A stretch of DNA of 28,803 bases from DASWRT01 sp036403035 (GTDB lineage Bacteria > Pseudomonadota > Alphaproteobacteria > ATCC43930 > CGMCC-115725): positions 1-28,803 of the forward strand of contig DASWRT010000137.1 in NCBI GenBank assembly GCA_036403035.1, given 5' to 3'. Shown piece after piece: positions 1 to 7,636 of the stretch (the first letter of the stretch is position 1; every line of letters starts with the position of its first letter). The position numbers and the translations under genes were made by a program. Under the pieces are notes generated by a model. That model did not search any database. It was not told where the DNA came from and worked only from the letters and a program-made list of their open reading frames with translations.

Positions 1-87
1 ATCCGCGTCGCGCTCGCCCGAAAGCTGCTCGTCGTCCTCAACGCCAAAGCTCGCGACGCGCGCAGAAATTTCGTCAGTGCAACTTGA
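1..87 (+). CDS. C-terminal tail of a probable IS110-family transposase (partial)
   Basis: Frame 1 is open from the first base and ends at TGA 85-87, giving 28 residues that include VALARKLLVVLNAKARD. This matches the usual end of IS110/IS116 (Transposase_20) transposases, which finish with a pattern like VAL-x-x-ARKLL-x-x-LNA-x-x-RD. The gene begins outside the window, so completeness of the element cannot be judged. No terminal inverted repeat is expected for IS110 elements. The palindromes just downstream (111-155) look like a chromosomal repeat and not an IS end. The call rests on a short match. It could also be a decayed transposase fragment. Confidence 0.55.
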   Translation: MRVALARKLLVVLNAKARDARRNFVSAT

Positions 88-110
88 CAGGCCAGACAGT
101 CGCTCACCCT

Positions 111-155
111 CCCATGCTGCGCATGGGCCCCGCCCTCTCCCGCAAGGGGAGAGGG
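111..155. repeat. Intergenic palindromic repeat, two hairpins
   Basis: Two adjacent perfect hairpins are visible. CCCATGC/GCATGGG has a 3-nt loop (111-127). CCCTCTCCC/GGGAGAGGG has a GCAAG loop (133-155). The second is related to palindromes near 2524-2580, 7489-7574 and 16295-16319, so this is a dispersed intergenic element. It sits between the transposase tail and the 3' end of the minus-strand gene at 186, and could help terminate transcripts from either side. Confidence 0.6.
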
Positions 156-185
156 AAGGGTATTGCCGGGCGCTTCGTGGCGTCG

Positions 186-503
186 TCAGGATTGCGTCGG
201 CTCGTCCACGCGCAGGATCTCGACGCCCGGCGGCGCGGTGAGGATTTCGCTGAAGGCGTGCATCCAGTCGCGGGTTTCCTGGTCGGAGCCGACGCCGCGG
301 TTGCGGAACTGGTCGAGCTGGTCGAGGCTGGTCAGCTCGATCTCGAACTGAAGCGCGGCGCCGCCCTGGCCGCGCGTCAGCGGGACCAGCATCCGGGCGT
401 TGAGGCCGTTGCCCCTGGCGGACGCGACCTCGCGCCGGATGAAGTCGACCGCGCGCTGGCGGTTGACGGGCAGCACGTCATAGGAAAAGCGAGCCAAGTA
501 CAT
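186..503 (-). CDS. Conserved hypothetical protein, small alpha/beta fold
   Basis: A 105-residue soluble protein of unknown function with no signal peptide or membrane segment. The start at 503 is chosen because GGGAGGA lies about 8 nt upstream; an in-frame ATG at 530 has no such site. The alternation of short strands and helices, and the compact length, resemble dimeric alpha-beta barrel proteins (NIPSNAP or Dabb-like), but no diagnostic residues can be pointed to. The gene lies 42 nt downstream of the D-2-hydroxyacid dehydrogenase gene on the same strand and is probably co-transcribed, which suggests a role in the same hydroxyacid pathway. Confidence 0.7.
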   Translation of the reverse strand: MYLARFSYDVLPVNRQRAVDFIRREVASARGNGLNARMLVPLTRGQGGAALQFEIELTSLDQLDQFRNRGVGSDQETRDWMHAFSEILTAPPGVEILRVDEPTQS

Positions 504-545
504 TGCTGGTCCTCCCATTCCGGGCTTCAACGCGACCTCGGCCCC

Positions 546-1583
546 TCAGCCCGGACGGAGGCGGCTCCGGTCGATCAGCTCGGCGTTGACGCAGTTGCGC
601 AGCGTGCCGTTGCGCAGATACAGCGCCATCGTTTCGGCCGACAGGCGGCGGGCGTCATGGCGGCTCTCCGGGCTGTTCCAGGCGGCGTGCGGGGTCAGCA
701 GGAAGCGGCCGCGCAGCCACTCCCGCTGCTCCCGGAAGGCGCGCATCAGCGGCTCCTCCGGCGACGGCGGCTCCTCCGGGAGAACGTCGAGCGCCGCTCC
801 GGCGATCCGCCCGGTCTCCAGCGCCCGGTGCAGCGCGCCGAGATCGACGATGCCGCCGCGCGCGGTGTTGATCAGCACGGCGTGCGGCCGCATCGCCGCG
901 AACGCGGCGTCGCCGATCATGCCGCGGGTCTCGTCGTTCAGCGGACAATGCAGGCTGACCGCGTCGCCGGCTTGCAGCAGCTCCTCCAGGCTCTCGACGC
1001 GGCGCACGCCCAGCGCGATCTCCTGGCCGCGCGGCAGGTACGGGTCATAGCCGACGAGGTCGAGGCCGAAGCCTTTGGCGCGCAACGCCGTCGCCGTGCC
1101 GATGCGGCCGAGCCCGACCAGCCCCAAGGTGGTGCCGCGGATCCGCCGCATGCACGCCGTCTCCGGATATCGCCAGGGCCGGGCGATGTCGGCGCGCAGC
1201 TCGTCCTGGAACTGCGGGATGCCGCGCGCCAGGGCGAGCAGCAGGCCGATCGCGTGGTCGGCGACTTCGCTGGTTCCGTAATCCGGCGTGTTGCACACCG
1301 GAATGCCGGCGGCGCCGGCCGCCCGCAGATCGATATGATCGAAGCCGACACCGCCGCGCACGATGATCCGGCACTTGTTCAGCCGGGAGATGACGGCGGC
1401 GTCGATCGGGAATTCGTGCCAGACCAGCAGCGCGTCCGCCGCCTCCAGCAGCCCGGCCGGCAGCTCGGCGGGAGCGCGGACGCGGTGGATCTCGAAGGCG
1501 TAGTCGGGCCCGGCGGTCTCCCGCTCGACCGTGGCGTCGTCGGCGTATTGCGCGTCGGGCGTCAGAATGCGGAACCGTGTCAT
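546..1583 (-). CDS. D-isomer-specific 2-hydroxyacid dehydrogenase, CtBP-like
   Basis: A 345-residue NAD(P)-dependent cytosolic oxidoreductase that should interconvert a 2-keto acid and a D-2-hydroxy acid. The Rossmann motif GLGRIG is at 157-162, followed by the acidic NAD-ribose residue in GYDP (D180). The catalytic triad is clear: Arg242 in NTARGG, Glu271 in DVLPEEPP, and His299 in TPHAAWNS. The HAAW(N/Y)S surroundings of the histidine resemble the C-terminal-binding-protein branch more than phosphoglycerate dehydrogenase. The start at 1583 follows GGAGGAGG; an upstream in-frame ATG at 1667 lacks a site. It leads a two-gene operon with the small protein at 186-503. The substrate cannot be read from the sequence. 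Confidence 0.93.
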   Translation of the reverse strand: MTRFRILTPDAQYADDATVERETAGPDYAFEIHRVRAPAELPAGLLEAADALLVWHEFPIDAAVISRLNKCRIIVRGGVGFDHIDLRAAGAAGIPVCNTPDYGTSEVADHAIGLLLALARGIPQFQDELRADIARPWRYPETACMRRIRGTTLGLVGLGRIGTATALRAKGFGLDLVGYDPYLPRGQEIALGVRRVESLEELLQAGDAVSLHCPLNDETRGMIGDAAFAAMRPHAVLINTARGGIVDLGALHRALETGRIAGAALDVLPEEPPSPEEPLMRAFREQREWLRGRFLLTPHAAWNSPESRHDARRLSAETMALYLRNGTLRNCVNAELIDRSRLRPG

Positions 1584-1802
1584 CGCGCCTCCTCCCAAAT
1601 TTCTGCCGCCGTCCCGGCGGTACGGCGCGGTCCGGTATCGCTTATTGAACGACGCCGCGGAATGCAACGTCCAAGCGGGTTGCGGCCGGGCCTGGAACGG
1701 CGAGAGACCGCCGGTCGAAAACGCATGGACGGTTCTGCGCGCGATGGTTTAGGCTTCGGATCTCAACAAACTTTCTGCGTGCAAAGCGGGCGAGTGGAGA
1801 TC

Positions 1803-2453
1803 ATGCGAGTCGCGTCGATCATGTCCGGGGCCGTGCTGCTCGTCAGCCTGACGGCCTGTTCGAGCGTCGGCCCCGGCCTCCAAAACCACCCGCTCGACTG
1901 CGCGATCGGGATCGCCTGGGCGGATTGCCTGCCCGGAACGTCCGGCTACCGGGGGACGCCGGCGCAGCTCTCCTATCAGGGCGTCTACCAGCGGCAGGCG
2001 GACGACGCCGAGCAGCGCAACCGCCGGATCGAGGCCGCTAACGACGAAGCGCGGCGCTGCGTCGAGAGGCGAAAGGCCGGCGAACTGCCCGACTATGTCG
2101 CGTCGGCGACGTGCATCAACGATGCGCAGGAGCGCGGTTTCCGGGAGACGCGGTTTCCGCACATGGACCTGGTCTACGCAATATCCGCGACGCGCCTCCG
2201 CGCCGCCGAACAGATCGACAAGGGCGAGATCACGGAGGCGGAAGCCGCCGTCCGGATCACGGACAAGATCTCCGACGTCACCGCCGAGGAGCGGCGGCGG
2301 CGGGCCGAGGATGTGCGGGCGAACGCGGCCATGATGAAGGATTATGCGCAGGCGAGGTCCGCCGACGCTCAGGCCGGGGCGGCCAAAGCCAGGCAGGACG
2401 CCGCGCGGCTGGAGTATCTCAGGCTGCTCCAGGCCGGACCCGCGCCGTTCTAG
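1803..2453 (+). CDS. Putative lipoprotein of unknown function
   Basis: A 216-residue exported protein. The N-terminus is a short lipoprotein signal peptide ending in the lipobox LTAC, with the acylated cysteine at residue 19. The mature part has few hydrophobic stretches and is rich in charged and Ala residues. Its last 100 residues (EEAxAA, ERRRR and QARSADAQAG-like stretches) look helical and possibly coiled-coil. Four further cysteines are present in the mature part. The frame stays open upstream to position 84, but that stretch is antisense to the dehydrogenase genes. The ATG at 1803 is preferred because GGAG lies just upstream and it starts a good signal peptide. No family is recognised. 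Confidence 0.75.
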   Translation: MRVASIMSGAVLLVSLTACSSVGPGLQNHPLDCAIGIAWADCLPGTSGYRGTPAQLSYQGVYQRQADDAEQRNRRIEAANDEARRCVERRKAGELPDYVASATCINDAQERGFRETRFPHMDLVYAISATRLRAAEQIDKGEITEAEAAVRITDKISDVTAEERRRRAEDVRANAAMMKDYAQARSADAQAGAAKARQDAARLEYLRLLQAGPAPF

Positions 2454-2476
2454 CTAGCGCGACTTGCCTGAGCGTT

Positions 2477-2590
2477 AGCCCGGCATCGCGCCGGGCTCCC
2501 TCACCCCGGCCATCCCCGGCACGGGAGGAGGGTGTTGAAAGTGTTCGGCCTCCTCCTTCCCCCTTGCGGGGAAGATTGGGTTTGGGGAAC
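2477..2590. repeat. Intergenic hairpins and degenerate palindromic repeat
   Basis: Just after the lipoprotein gene there is a perfect hairpin AGCCCGGC/GCCGGGCT (2477-2497, 5-nt loop). Next comes GGAGGAGG paired with CCTCCTCC (2524-2531 with 2549-2556), followed by a CCCCTTGCGGGG-like arm. The last part resembles the dispersed repeat seen at 111-155 and 7489-7574. No T-run follows, so any terminator role would not be classical. Confidence 0.5.
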
Positions 2591-2739
2591 CTGCGTCGCG
2601 CGTTTGCGAGCCCGAACGCAATCCGCACCAGCCGGTTGCGTGGCACGCACATTGCTCGGACATTCCACTGTCCCGGCGAGCAGCGGTGCGTCCGCTTTCG
2701 CTTTCCGGGCCGATCGGCTCGTCCAGTTGGGGAGAAAAG

Positions 2740-3315
2740 ATGCGAGGCCGCCGCCGTACCCTGATTTCCGCCTTTGCGCTGCTCGCTTGCGGGCTTGCCG
2801 GCGCCGCACAGTGGCTCGCCGCGCCCGTTATACGCACGGCCGCCGCCGAGGCGACCACGGTTGCGGCGGCGCCCGCCTCGGACATTCCGGACTGCACCAA
2901 GGGCTGGACGCCGGCCACCTCGCCCGGTGCTCCCGTCGCCAGCGTCCCCGCCTGGAACCCGACGGTGCTGCCGCCCGCCGGGATCGCGATCGCGGCGGAC
3001 GGAGCGGAAATATCCCCGGCGTCCGAGGGACAGGTGTGCCTTTCGGTTCCGGCAAGCGCCACCGTCCAAGGCATCTGGTGCGGCGCGATCGACGTCGCCG
3101 CCGGTCCGCCCTATCCGCGCCACGGCTGCGCGGTCGGCGAGGGCGGGTGCTGGGGCGGCCTCACGTTCAAGGCGGTCCAGCGCGACGCTCCGGCAGATGC
3201 GGGAGCCGCCGAGGCGGAGCAGCGGATCTGCGCATCCGTCCGGAACGACGACGTCGCGACGGCGCGTCAGGCGAATTTGTGGGTGCTCTTCAAGCGGGCA
3301 GCCGGAGCCCACTGA
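2740..3315 (+). CDS. Secreted hypothetical protein
   Basis: A 191-residue protein with an N-terminal RGRRR stretch and a hydrophobic segment (about residues 8-28) that looks like a Sec signal peptide. A likely cleavage lies near the Ala-rich TAAAEA stretch. The mature domain has several cysteines that could form periplasmic disulfides and ends in a Trp-Val-Leu-Phe strand. GGGGAG is placed 5 nt before the ATG at 2740. An in-frame ATG at 2686 would add 18 non-signal residues and is not preferred. The gene converges on ccdA-like 3350 with only 34 nt between the stops. No family is recognised. Confidence 0.7.
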   Translation: MRGRRRTLISAFALLACGLAGAAQWLAAPVIRTAAAEATTVAAAPASDIPDCTKGWTPATSPGAPVASVPAWNPTVLPPAGIAIAADGAEISPASEGQVCLSVPASATVQGIWCGAIDVAAGPPYPRHGCAVGEGGCWGGLTFKAVQRDAPADAGAAEAEQRICASVRNDDVATARQANLWVLFKRAAGAH

Positions 3316-3349
3316 CGCGCGGGCGGCGACCGGGCGGGCGCTTCGGCGG

Positions 3350-4087
3350 TCAGTACCGGGTCGTGAGGTCGGTCAGCCAGTCCGGCGAACGGGCCACCAG
3401 CGCGGCCTCGATCCGCTTGTCCCATCCCGCGAACGTGACGATGGCGAGCAGCACCAGCGCGGCGCCCAGCAAGCCTTTGCCGGCGGCGCCTGCGTAGAGC
3501 AGCTTGGACCGCCATGCGTGCTGGCGCGTCGCGGCGCCTTTCGAGAGCAGCTGCCCGATGGCGAGCAGGGGAAGCGCAGCGCCGACGCCGAACGCGAGCA
3601 TCACGCCGGCGACGTCGCCGAGCGCTTCGCCTCCCGCCGCCAACGTCGCGGCGGCGCCGAGCGTCGGGCCGACGCAGGGGCTCCAGACCGCGCCGAGCAG
3701 GAGCCCCAGGAGGAACTGGCCGGAGACTCCCTGCGGACTGAACGAGGCCAGCCGTCCGCTTCCGCCGGACGCGGCGAGGCGCGACGCGCCCGCCGCGATC
3801 CGGTCCTGAAGCCGCGGGACGAGCAGGACGAAGCCGAACCCGAGCATCAGGACGGACGCGGCGATCCGGAACACGTCCTCGTCGACGCCCAGCGAGAACC
3901 CGACCGTCGCCACGAACAGGCCGATGCCGACGAACGAGAGCGCCAGCCCCGCCGCCAGCGCGGGCGGACCGAAGCGGTGCGCCGTCAGCGCGCTGCCGAG
4001 GACGATCGGCAGCAGCGGCAGCACGCACGGCGACAGGATGGAGAGCACGCCGGCGACGAAGGCCAGCGCGTAGCTGCCGCTTGCCAT
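3350..4087 (-). CDS. CcdA/DsbD-type membrane thiol-disulfide transporter
   Basis: A 245-residue inner-membrane protein with about six hydrophobic segments. It carries the two signature cysteine motifs of the CcdA/DsbD-beta family, SPCVLP (Cys21) and SPCVGP (Cys138), in equivalent positions of the two halves of the protein. Known members pass electrons from cytoplasmic thioredoxin across the membrane to periplasmic thiol partners. The gene follows a periplasmic thioredoxin gene with an 18-nt gap on the same strand, and that protein is its obvious partner. The partner is not a haem-maturation protein, so cytochrome c biogenesis is possible but not shown. A general or copper-linked thiol-reducing role is equally plausible. 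Confidence 0.9.
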   Translation of the reverse strand: MASGSYALAFVAGVLSILSPCVLPLLPIVLGSALTAHRFGPPALAAGLALSFVGIGLFVATVGFSLGVDEDVFRIAASVLMLGFGFVLLVPRLQDRIAAGASRLAASGGSGRLASFSPQGVSGQFLLGLLLGAVWSPCVGPTLGAAATLAAGGEALGDVAGVMLAFGVGAALPLLAIGQLLSKGAATRQHAWRSKLLYAGAAGKGLLGAALVLLAIVTFAGWDKRIEAALVARSPDWLTDLTTRY

Positions 4088-4105
4088 CGCGCCGTCCGGC
4101 GAGGG

Positions 4106-4498
4106 CTACGCGGCCGGCTTGACCTTCGAGAGCAGGTCCTTGATCGCCGCCGGATCGGTGATGCCGGTCGCACGTCCCTTCTCGTCCGCGCCGCGGAAGA
4201 CGAGCAGCGTGCTCTGCTTCTGCACCTTGAACGCCTTCAGCACGTCCTTCTGGCTGTCGTAGTCGACGTCGAAGACGGCGAGATCCCCGAAATCCGGGGT
4301 CTTCTCGAGGTCCGCCAGGATGGGGCGCTGCTTGGCGCAGGTCGGGCACCACGGCGCCGTCACCTCGACGAGGATCGGCTTGCCGGCGGACTGCGCCTCG
4401 GCGAAGGCCTGCTTCGTGAACGGCACGGGGTCGGCGGCGAGCGCGGGGCCGGCAATGCCCAGGGCCAGGGCGAAAGCAGCAGCGGCGGATTTCAACAT
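4106..4498 (-). CDS. Periplasmic thioredoxin-family protein
   Basis: About 130 residues with a Sec signal peptide (hydrophobic stretch ending in GPALA at about residue 21). A thioredoxin-like domain follows, with the active site WCPTC at 50-54 and a cis-Pro-like region near the end. Two consecutive ATG codons are present at 4501 and 4498. GGAGG lies only 1 nt from the first and 4 nt from the second, so the second is preferred. It forms a pair with the CcdA-like gene. By family, the membrane protein keeps the CPTC pair reduced so that this protein can reduce disulfides in exported proteins. Its substrate is unknown. Confidence 0.88.
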   Translation of the reverse strand: MLKSAAAAFALALGIAGPALAADPVPFTKQAFAEAQSAGKPILVEVTAPWCPTCAKQRPILADLEKTPDFGDLAVFDVDYDSQKDVLKAFKVQKQSTLLVFRGADEKGRATGITDPAAIKDLLSKVKPAA

Positions 4499-4623
4499 CA
4501 TGCCTCCATGTCGCGGACGCGCGGACTGTCGCGGGCCGTCGGGAACCGCATCTTGATGCACGCAGAACCCTTAGGCAATTTCCGCGCCACGCCGCGGACG
4601 CGGCATCCGCCGCTCGCGCCCGC

Positions 4624-4978
4624 TCACTCTCCCCCGCTCGACAGCGGATCGGCGATCTTCTCCAGCGACTGGTTCTCGGCGTCGATGCCGAACTTCCACT
4701 CCGTCGCGGCGGCGCCGAGCATCAGCAGCGCGGCGACCGCATAGCCGATGAAAACGTACCAGCGCGACCCGGTGCCCGAACAGCCAGGGCGCGACGATCC
4801 CGCCGATCGCGGTGCCGAGCGCGTAGAAGAAGGCGATCGCGAGGGCGCGCGTCTCCAGCGTGATGCCGAGCGCGACGACGACGAGCAGGTGGAAGCGGCT
4901 CCAGGGCAGCCGGTCGAGACGCGCCGGGATATTCGTCGTCACCGCCGCAGCGGCGGCAGCCGAGCCGTTTCGCGGCAT
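4624..4978 (-). pseudogene. Collapsed MFS transporter pseudogene
   Basis: The remnant starts normally (AAGGAGA before ATG 4978), with an N-terminus ending in DRLPWSRFHLLVVVALGIT that opens a first transmembrane helix. It then jumps in frame to ETRALAIAFFYALGTAIGG, a segment normally found near the C-terminus of such transporters. After GIVAPWLFG the frame is lost. The other frame continues as GSRWYVFIGYAVAALLML, then EWKFGIDAENQSLEKIADP, and reaches TGA at 4624-4626. The central transmembrane core is therefore deleted and a second lesion shifts the frame. It lies 43 nt downstream of the intact AAHS transporter gene on the same strand, so it may be the relic of a second carrier in the same operon. 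Confidence 0.82.
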
Positions 4979-5021
4979 GGGGTTCTCCTTCGTCGGCAGG
5001 GCGGCGCGCCGCTGCGCGCCC

Positions 5022-6401
5022 TCAGTGGCCCAGCGCCTCGCTCCTCGACGCCGCCGCCGCGGCTCGCGCCGCCCTGTCTTCGGGGTGGGCGATCTGCTTG
5101 ACGATCAGCGCCGCCGCGGCGATCAGGCCGGGGATCGCGACGGTCGCGAAGATGCCGTTGAAAGAGAGCTGCCGGCGCGACAACTCCGCGACGAGGAACG
5201 ACCCGGCGATGCCGCCGAACCGGCCCAGGCCGAGCATCCAGGCGACGCCGGTCGCGCGGCCCTGCGTCGGATAGAAGGCGGCGGCGAGCGCGGGGAGCGA
5301 GGACTGCGCGGTGTTCATCAGCGTGCCGGCGACGAAGACCGTCAGCATCAGCATGCCGAGGCTGCCGGCGGTCTGGCCGATCATGTAGACGGCCACGGCG
5401 GTCAGCGCGGAGCCGGCCGCGATGATGACGTTGGCGTTGAAGCGGTCCATCAGCCAGCCGAAGAGGATCGCCCCGACGCCGCCGAGCGGGAACAGGGCGG
5501 AAATCAGCGCGGCGGTCTGCGGCGCCATCCCGGCGTCCTTGAACAGGATCGGCATCCAGTTGATCAGCGCATAGAAGATCACCAGCCCCATGAAGTAGGC
5601 CAGCCACAGCATCACCGAGCCGACCGCGTAAGCGCGGGAGAGCACGACGCCGACGCCGCTCTTGGCGCCGGCCGGGGCCGGCGACTTCTCGGTCATCACG
5701 AACGAGGCCGCGTCGGCGGCCGTCTCCGAGATGCGGCGCAGCACGGCGCGGATGCGCTCGACCGGCTGCCGCTTGGCGACCATGTAGCGCACCGATTCCG
5801 GCAGCAGCAGGAACAGCAGCACGGTCAGGACCAGCGGCGTGATCCCGCCCAGCGTCAGGACGCTGCGCCAGCCCCAATGCGGGATCATCCAGGCCGCAAG
5901 GAAGCCTCCGAACGCCGCGCCCAGCGGAAAGCCGCAGAACATCGCGTTGGTCAACGTCGCGCGGCGGTGGTCCGGGCAGTACTCGCTCATCAGCGTGACC
6001 GCGTTCGGCATCGCCGCGCCAAGGCCGAGGCCGGTGACGAAGCGCCAGACGACGAGCTGGTCGAGGGAACCCGCGAAGGACGAGCATAGGCATGCGACGC
6101 CGATGATCAGCACCGAACCGGCCAGCACCAGCTTGCGCCCGAGGCGGTCGGCGAGAGGACCGGAGGACAGGGCGCCGAAGGCGAGGCCGAACAGCGCCGC
6201 GCTCAGCACCGGCGCAAGCTCCGGCCGCGAGACGTGCCACTCCGTCGCCAGCGACGGCGCGATGTAGCCGATTGCGGCGGTGTCGAACCCGTCGAGCAGG
6301 ACGATGCAGAAGCAGAGCGCGAAGATCAGCCACTGAAAGGCCGAGAAGGGATGTTCGTTCAAAAAGGTCTGGACGTCGACGCTGCTGCGGCCCGGCGGCA
6401 T
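5022..6401 (-). CDS. MFS transporter, aromatic acid:H+ symporter (AAHS) type
   Basis: A 459-residue inner-membrane carrier with twelve predicted helices. The family signature is clear: DGFDTAAIGYIAP in the first helix (residues 37-49) and the loop 2-3 motif GPLADRLGRK at 81-90. GGAGGAG is 6 nt from the ATG at 6401. AAHS proteins such as PcaK and BenK import benzoate, 4-hydroxybenzoate and related acids with protons. The general class is secure but the substrate is not. Upstream on the same strand is an atypical SDR gene (195 nt away) and downstream is a dead MFS gene, suggesting a carboxylic or aromatic acid utilisation locus that has partly decayed. Confidence 0.9.
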   Translation of the reverse strand: MPPGRSSVDVQTFLNEHPFSAFQWLIFALCFCIVLLDGFDTAAIGYIAPSLATEWHVSRPELAPVLSAALFGLAFGALSSGPLADRLGRKLVLAGSVLIIGVACLCSSFAGSLDQLVVWRFVTGLGLGAAMPNAVTLMSEYCPDHRRATLTNAMFCGFPLGAAFGGFLAAWMIPHWGWRSVLTLGGITPLVLTVLLFLLLPESVRYMVAKRQPVERIRAVLRRISETAADAASFVMTEKSPAPAGAKSGVGVVLSRAYAVGSVMLWLAYFMGLVIFYALINWMPILFKDAGMAPQTAALISALFPLGGVGAILFGWLMDRFNANVIIAAGSALTAVAVYMIGQTAGSLGMLMLTVFVAGTLMNTAQSSLPALAAAFYPTQGRATGVAWMLGLGRFGGIAGSFLVAELSRRQLSFNGIFATVAIPGLIAAAALIVKQIAHPEDRAARAAAAASRSEALGH

Positions 6402-6596
6402 GATGCTCCTCCCGTGATCTTTCCTACGGGAACGCCGTCCGGGCGCGGGCGTCCCGCTTGTCTACCGGGGTGCCATAGGCAATTAACAACCGTCGAGCCG
6501 AGGCGCTGACTCGTTCGTGTGCTCTGCGGCTCGGCGATGCAGCGATTCGATCCAGGCTCGCAAGGGAGACGGCCGCGCCGGACGTGCGCCTATAGG

Positions 6597-7298
6597 TCAA
6601 ACCGAGCGCATGAGGCCGCCGTCGACCCGGATGTTCTGGCCGGTGATGTAGCCGGCGCCCTCCGAGGCGAGAAAGCCGATCGTCGCGGCGATTTCGTCGG
6701 CGCGGCCGTAGCGGCGCATCGGCACGCTCTGCCGGCGCTCCTCTGTGGCCGGCAGGCTGTCGATCCAGCCGGGCAGCACGTTGTTCATCCGCACATTGTC
6801 GGCGGCGTAGGCGTCGGCGAAAAGCTTGGTGTAGGCGGCGAGGCCCGCCCGGAATACGGCGGAGGTCGGGAACATCGCGCTCGGCTCGAAGACCCAGGCC
6901 GTCGAGATGTTGATGATGGCCCCGCCCTTCTGCGCCTGCATGATCGGCGCAACGAGGCGCGTCGGCCGGATGACGTTCATCAGATAGACGTCGAGTCCGG
7001 CGTGCCATTGCTCGTCGGTGATCTCCAGGATCGGCGCGCGCGGTCCGTGGCCCGCGCTGTTGACGAGGACGTCGACCCGTCCCCAACGCTGCATCGCGCC
7101 GTCGACGAGCCGCTTCAGATCGTCGGCGGACTGGTTCGATCCGGTCACACCGAACCCGCCGAGTTCCGTCGCGAGCGCCTCGCCCTTGCCGGAAGAGGAC
7201 AGGACCGCGACCTTGAACCCGTCGGCCGCCAACCGCCGTGCGGCCGCCGCTCCCATGCCGCTGCCGCCCGCAGTGACGATCGCAACCTTTTCGCTCAT
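6597..7298 (-). CDS. SDR-family protein lacking the usual Tyr/Lys catalytic pair
   Basis: A 233-residue Rossmann-fold protein. The dinucleotide-binding motif TAGGSGMG is at 9-16, NSAG at 80-83, and the typical SDR ending ITGQNIRVDGG near the C-terminus. The active-site Ser/Thr region (NISTAW) is present. Where classical members have YxxxK, this protein reads S-A-V-F-R (146-150): Tyr is replaced by Ser and Lys by Arg. The following AGLAAYTKLFAD and NNVLPGWIDSLP stretches keep the alignment unambiguous. AGGAG lies 7 nt before ATG 7298. It is probably an SDR subfamily with altered chemistry, or a binding protein. The neighbouring MFS carrier hints at acid metabolism. Confidence 0.88.
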   Translation of the reverse strand: MSEKVAIVTAGGSGMGAAAARRLAADGFKVAVLSSSGKGEALATELGGFGVTGSNQSADDLKRLVDGAMQRWGRVDVLVNSAGHGPRAPILEITDEQWHAGLDVYLMNVIRPTRLVAPIMQAQKGGAIINISTAWVFEPSAMFPTSAVFRAGLAAYTKLFADAYAADNVRMNNVLPGWIDSLPATEERRQSVPMRRYGRADEIAATIGFLASEGAGYITGQNIRVDGGLMRSV

Positions 7299-7488
7299 GA
7301 TCCGGCTCCTTACCGAGGGCGTGCGCTGTCCTTGGCGCCCGCGTGTCGAGCATCTATGGCATCGGGCAGGGCGCAGGGCTACGGAGATGATCGGCGTCGA
7401 TGCAGTAGAAAATCTACCGGATGAAGTGTTTCGCCTGCCGCCGCGCGTCGGTCGCAGGTCGGGGACTCACGGAACGGCATCACGCCGC

Positions 7489-7574
7489 CCCCCACCCCGA
7501 CCCTCCCCCGCAAGGGGGCGGGGAAAAGCTGAACGCATTCAAAGCCCCCCTTGCGGGGGAGGGTCGGGTGGGGG
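7489..7574. repeat. Long inverted repeat in the 7299-7636 gene-free stretch
   Basis: Two 30-base arms (7489-7518 and 7545-7574) are reverse complements apart from a single extra C in the left arm, with a 26-nt spacer. The core is CCCTCCCCCGCAAGGGGG. It is the longest copy of the dispersed palindrome seen elsewhere in the window. It lies 60 nt beyond the stop of the minus-strand molybdenum hydroxylase gene and could form a very stable hairpin in its transcript. Apart from this repeat and the SDR promoter region next to 7298, nothing else is visible in the stretch. Confidence 0.8.
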
Positions 7575-7636
7575 AATAGCGCAATGCCGGGCGCCGAATT
7601 CCAAGCTCGATCAGAAACCGATCTAATCGTCTTGCG

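Noticed and set aside
84..1802. Long plus-strand open frame leading into the lipoprotein gene
   Set aside because: It is antisense to the two dehydrogenase-operon genes, has Arg/Ala-rich shadow composition and no domain. Only the part from ATG 1803 has a signal peptide.
2774..4744. 656-codon plus-strand frame
   Set aside because: It is opposite or out of frame to the secreted protein, CcdA-like and thioredoxin genes. Its product is Arg/Ala/Pro-rich with no recognisable motif, as expected of high-GC shadows.
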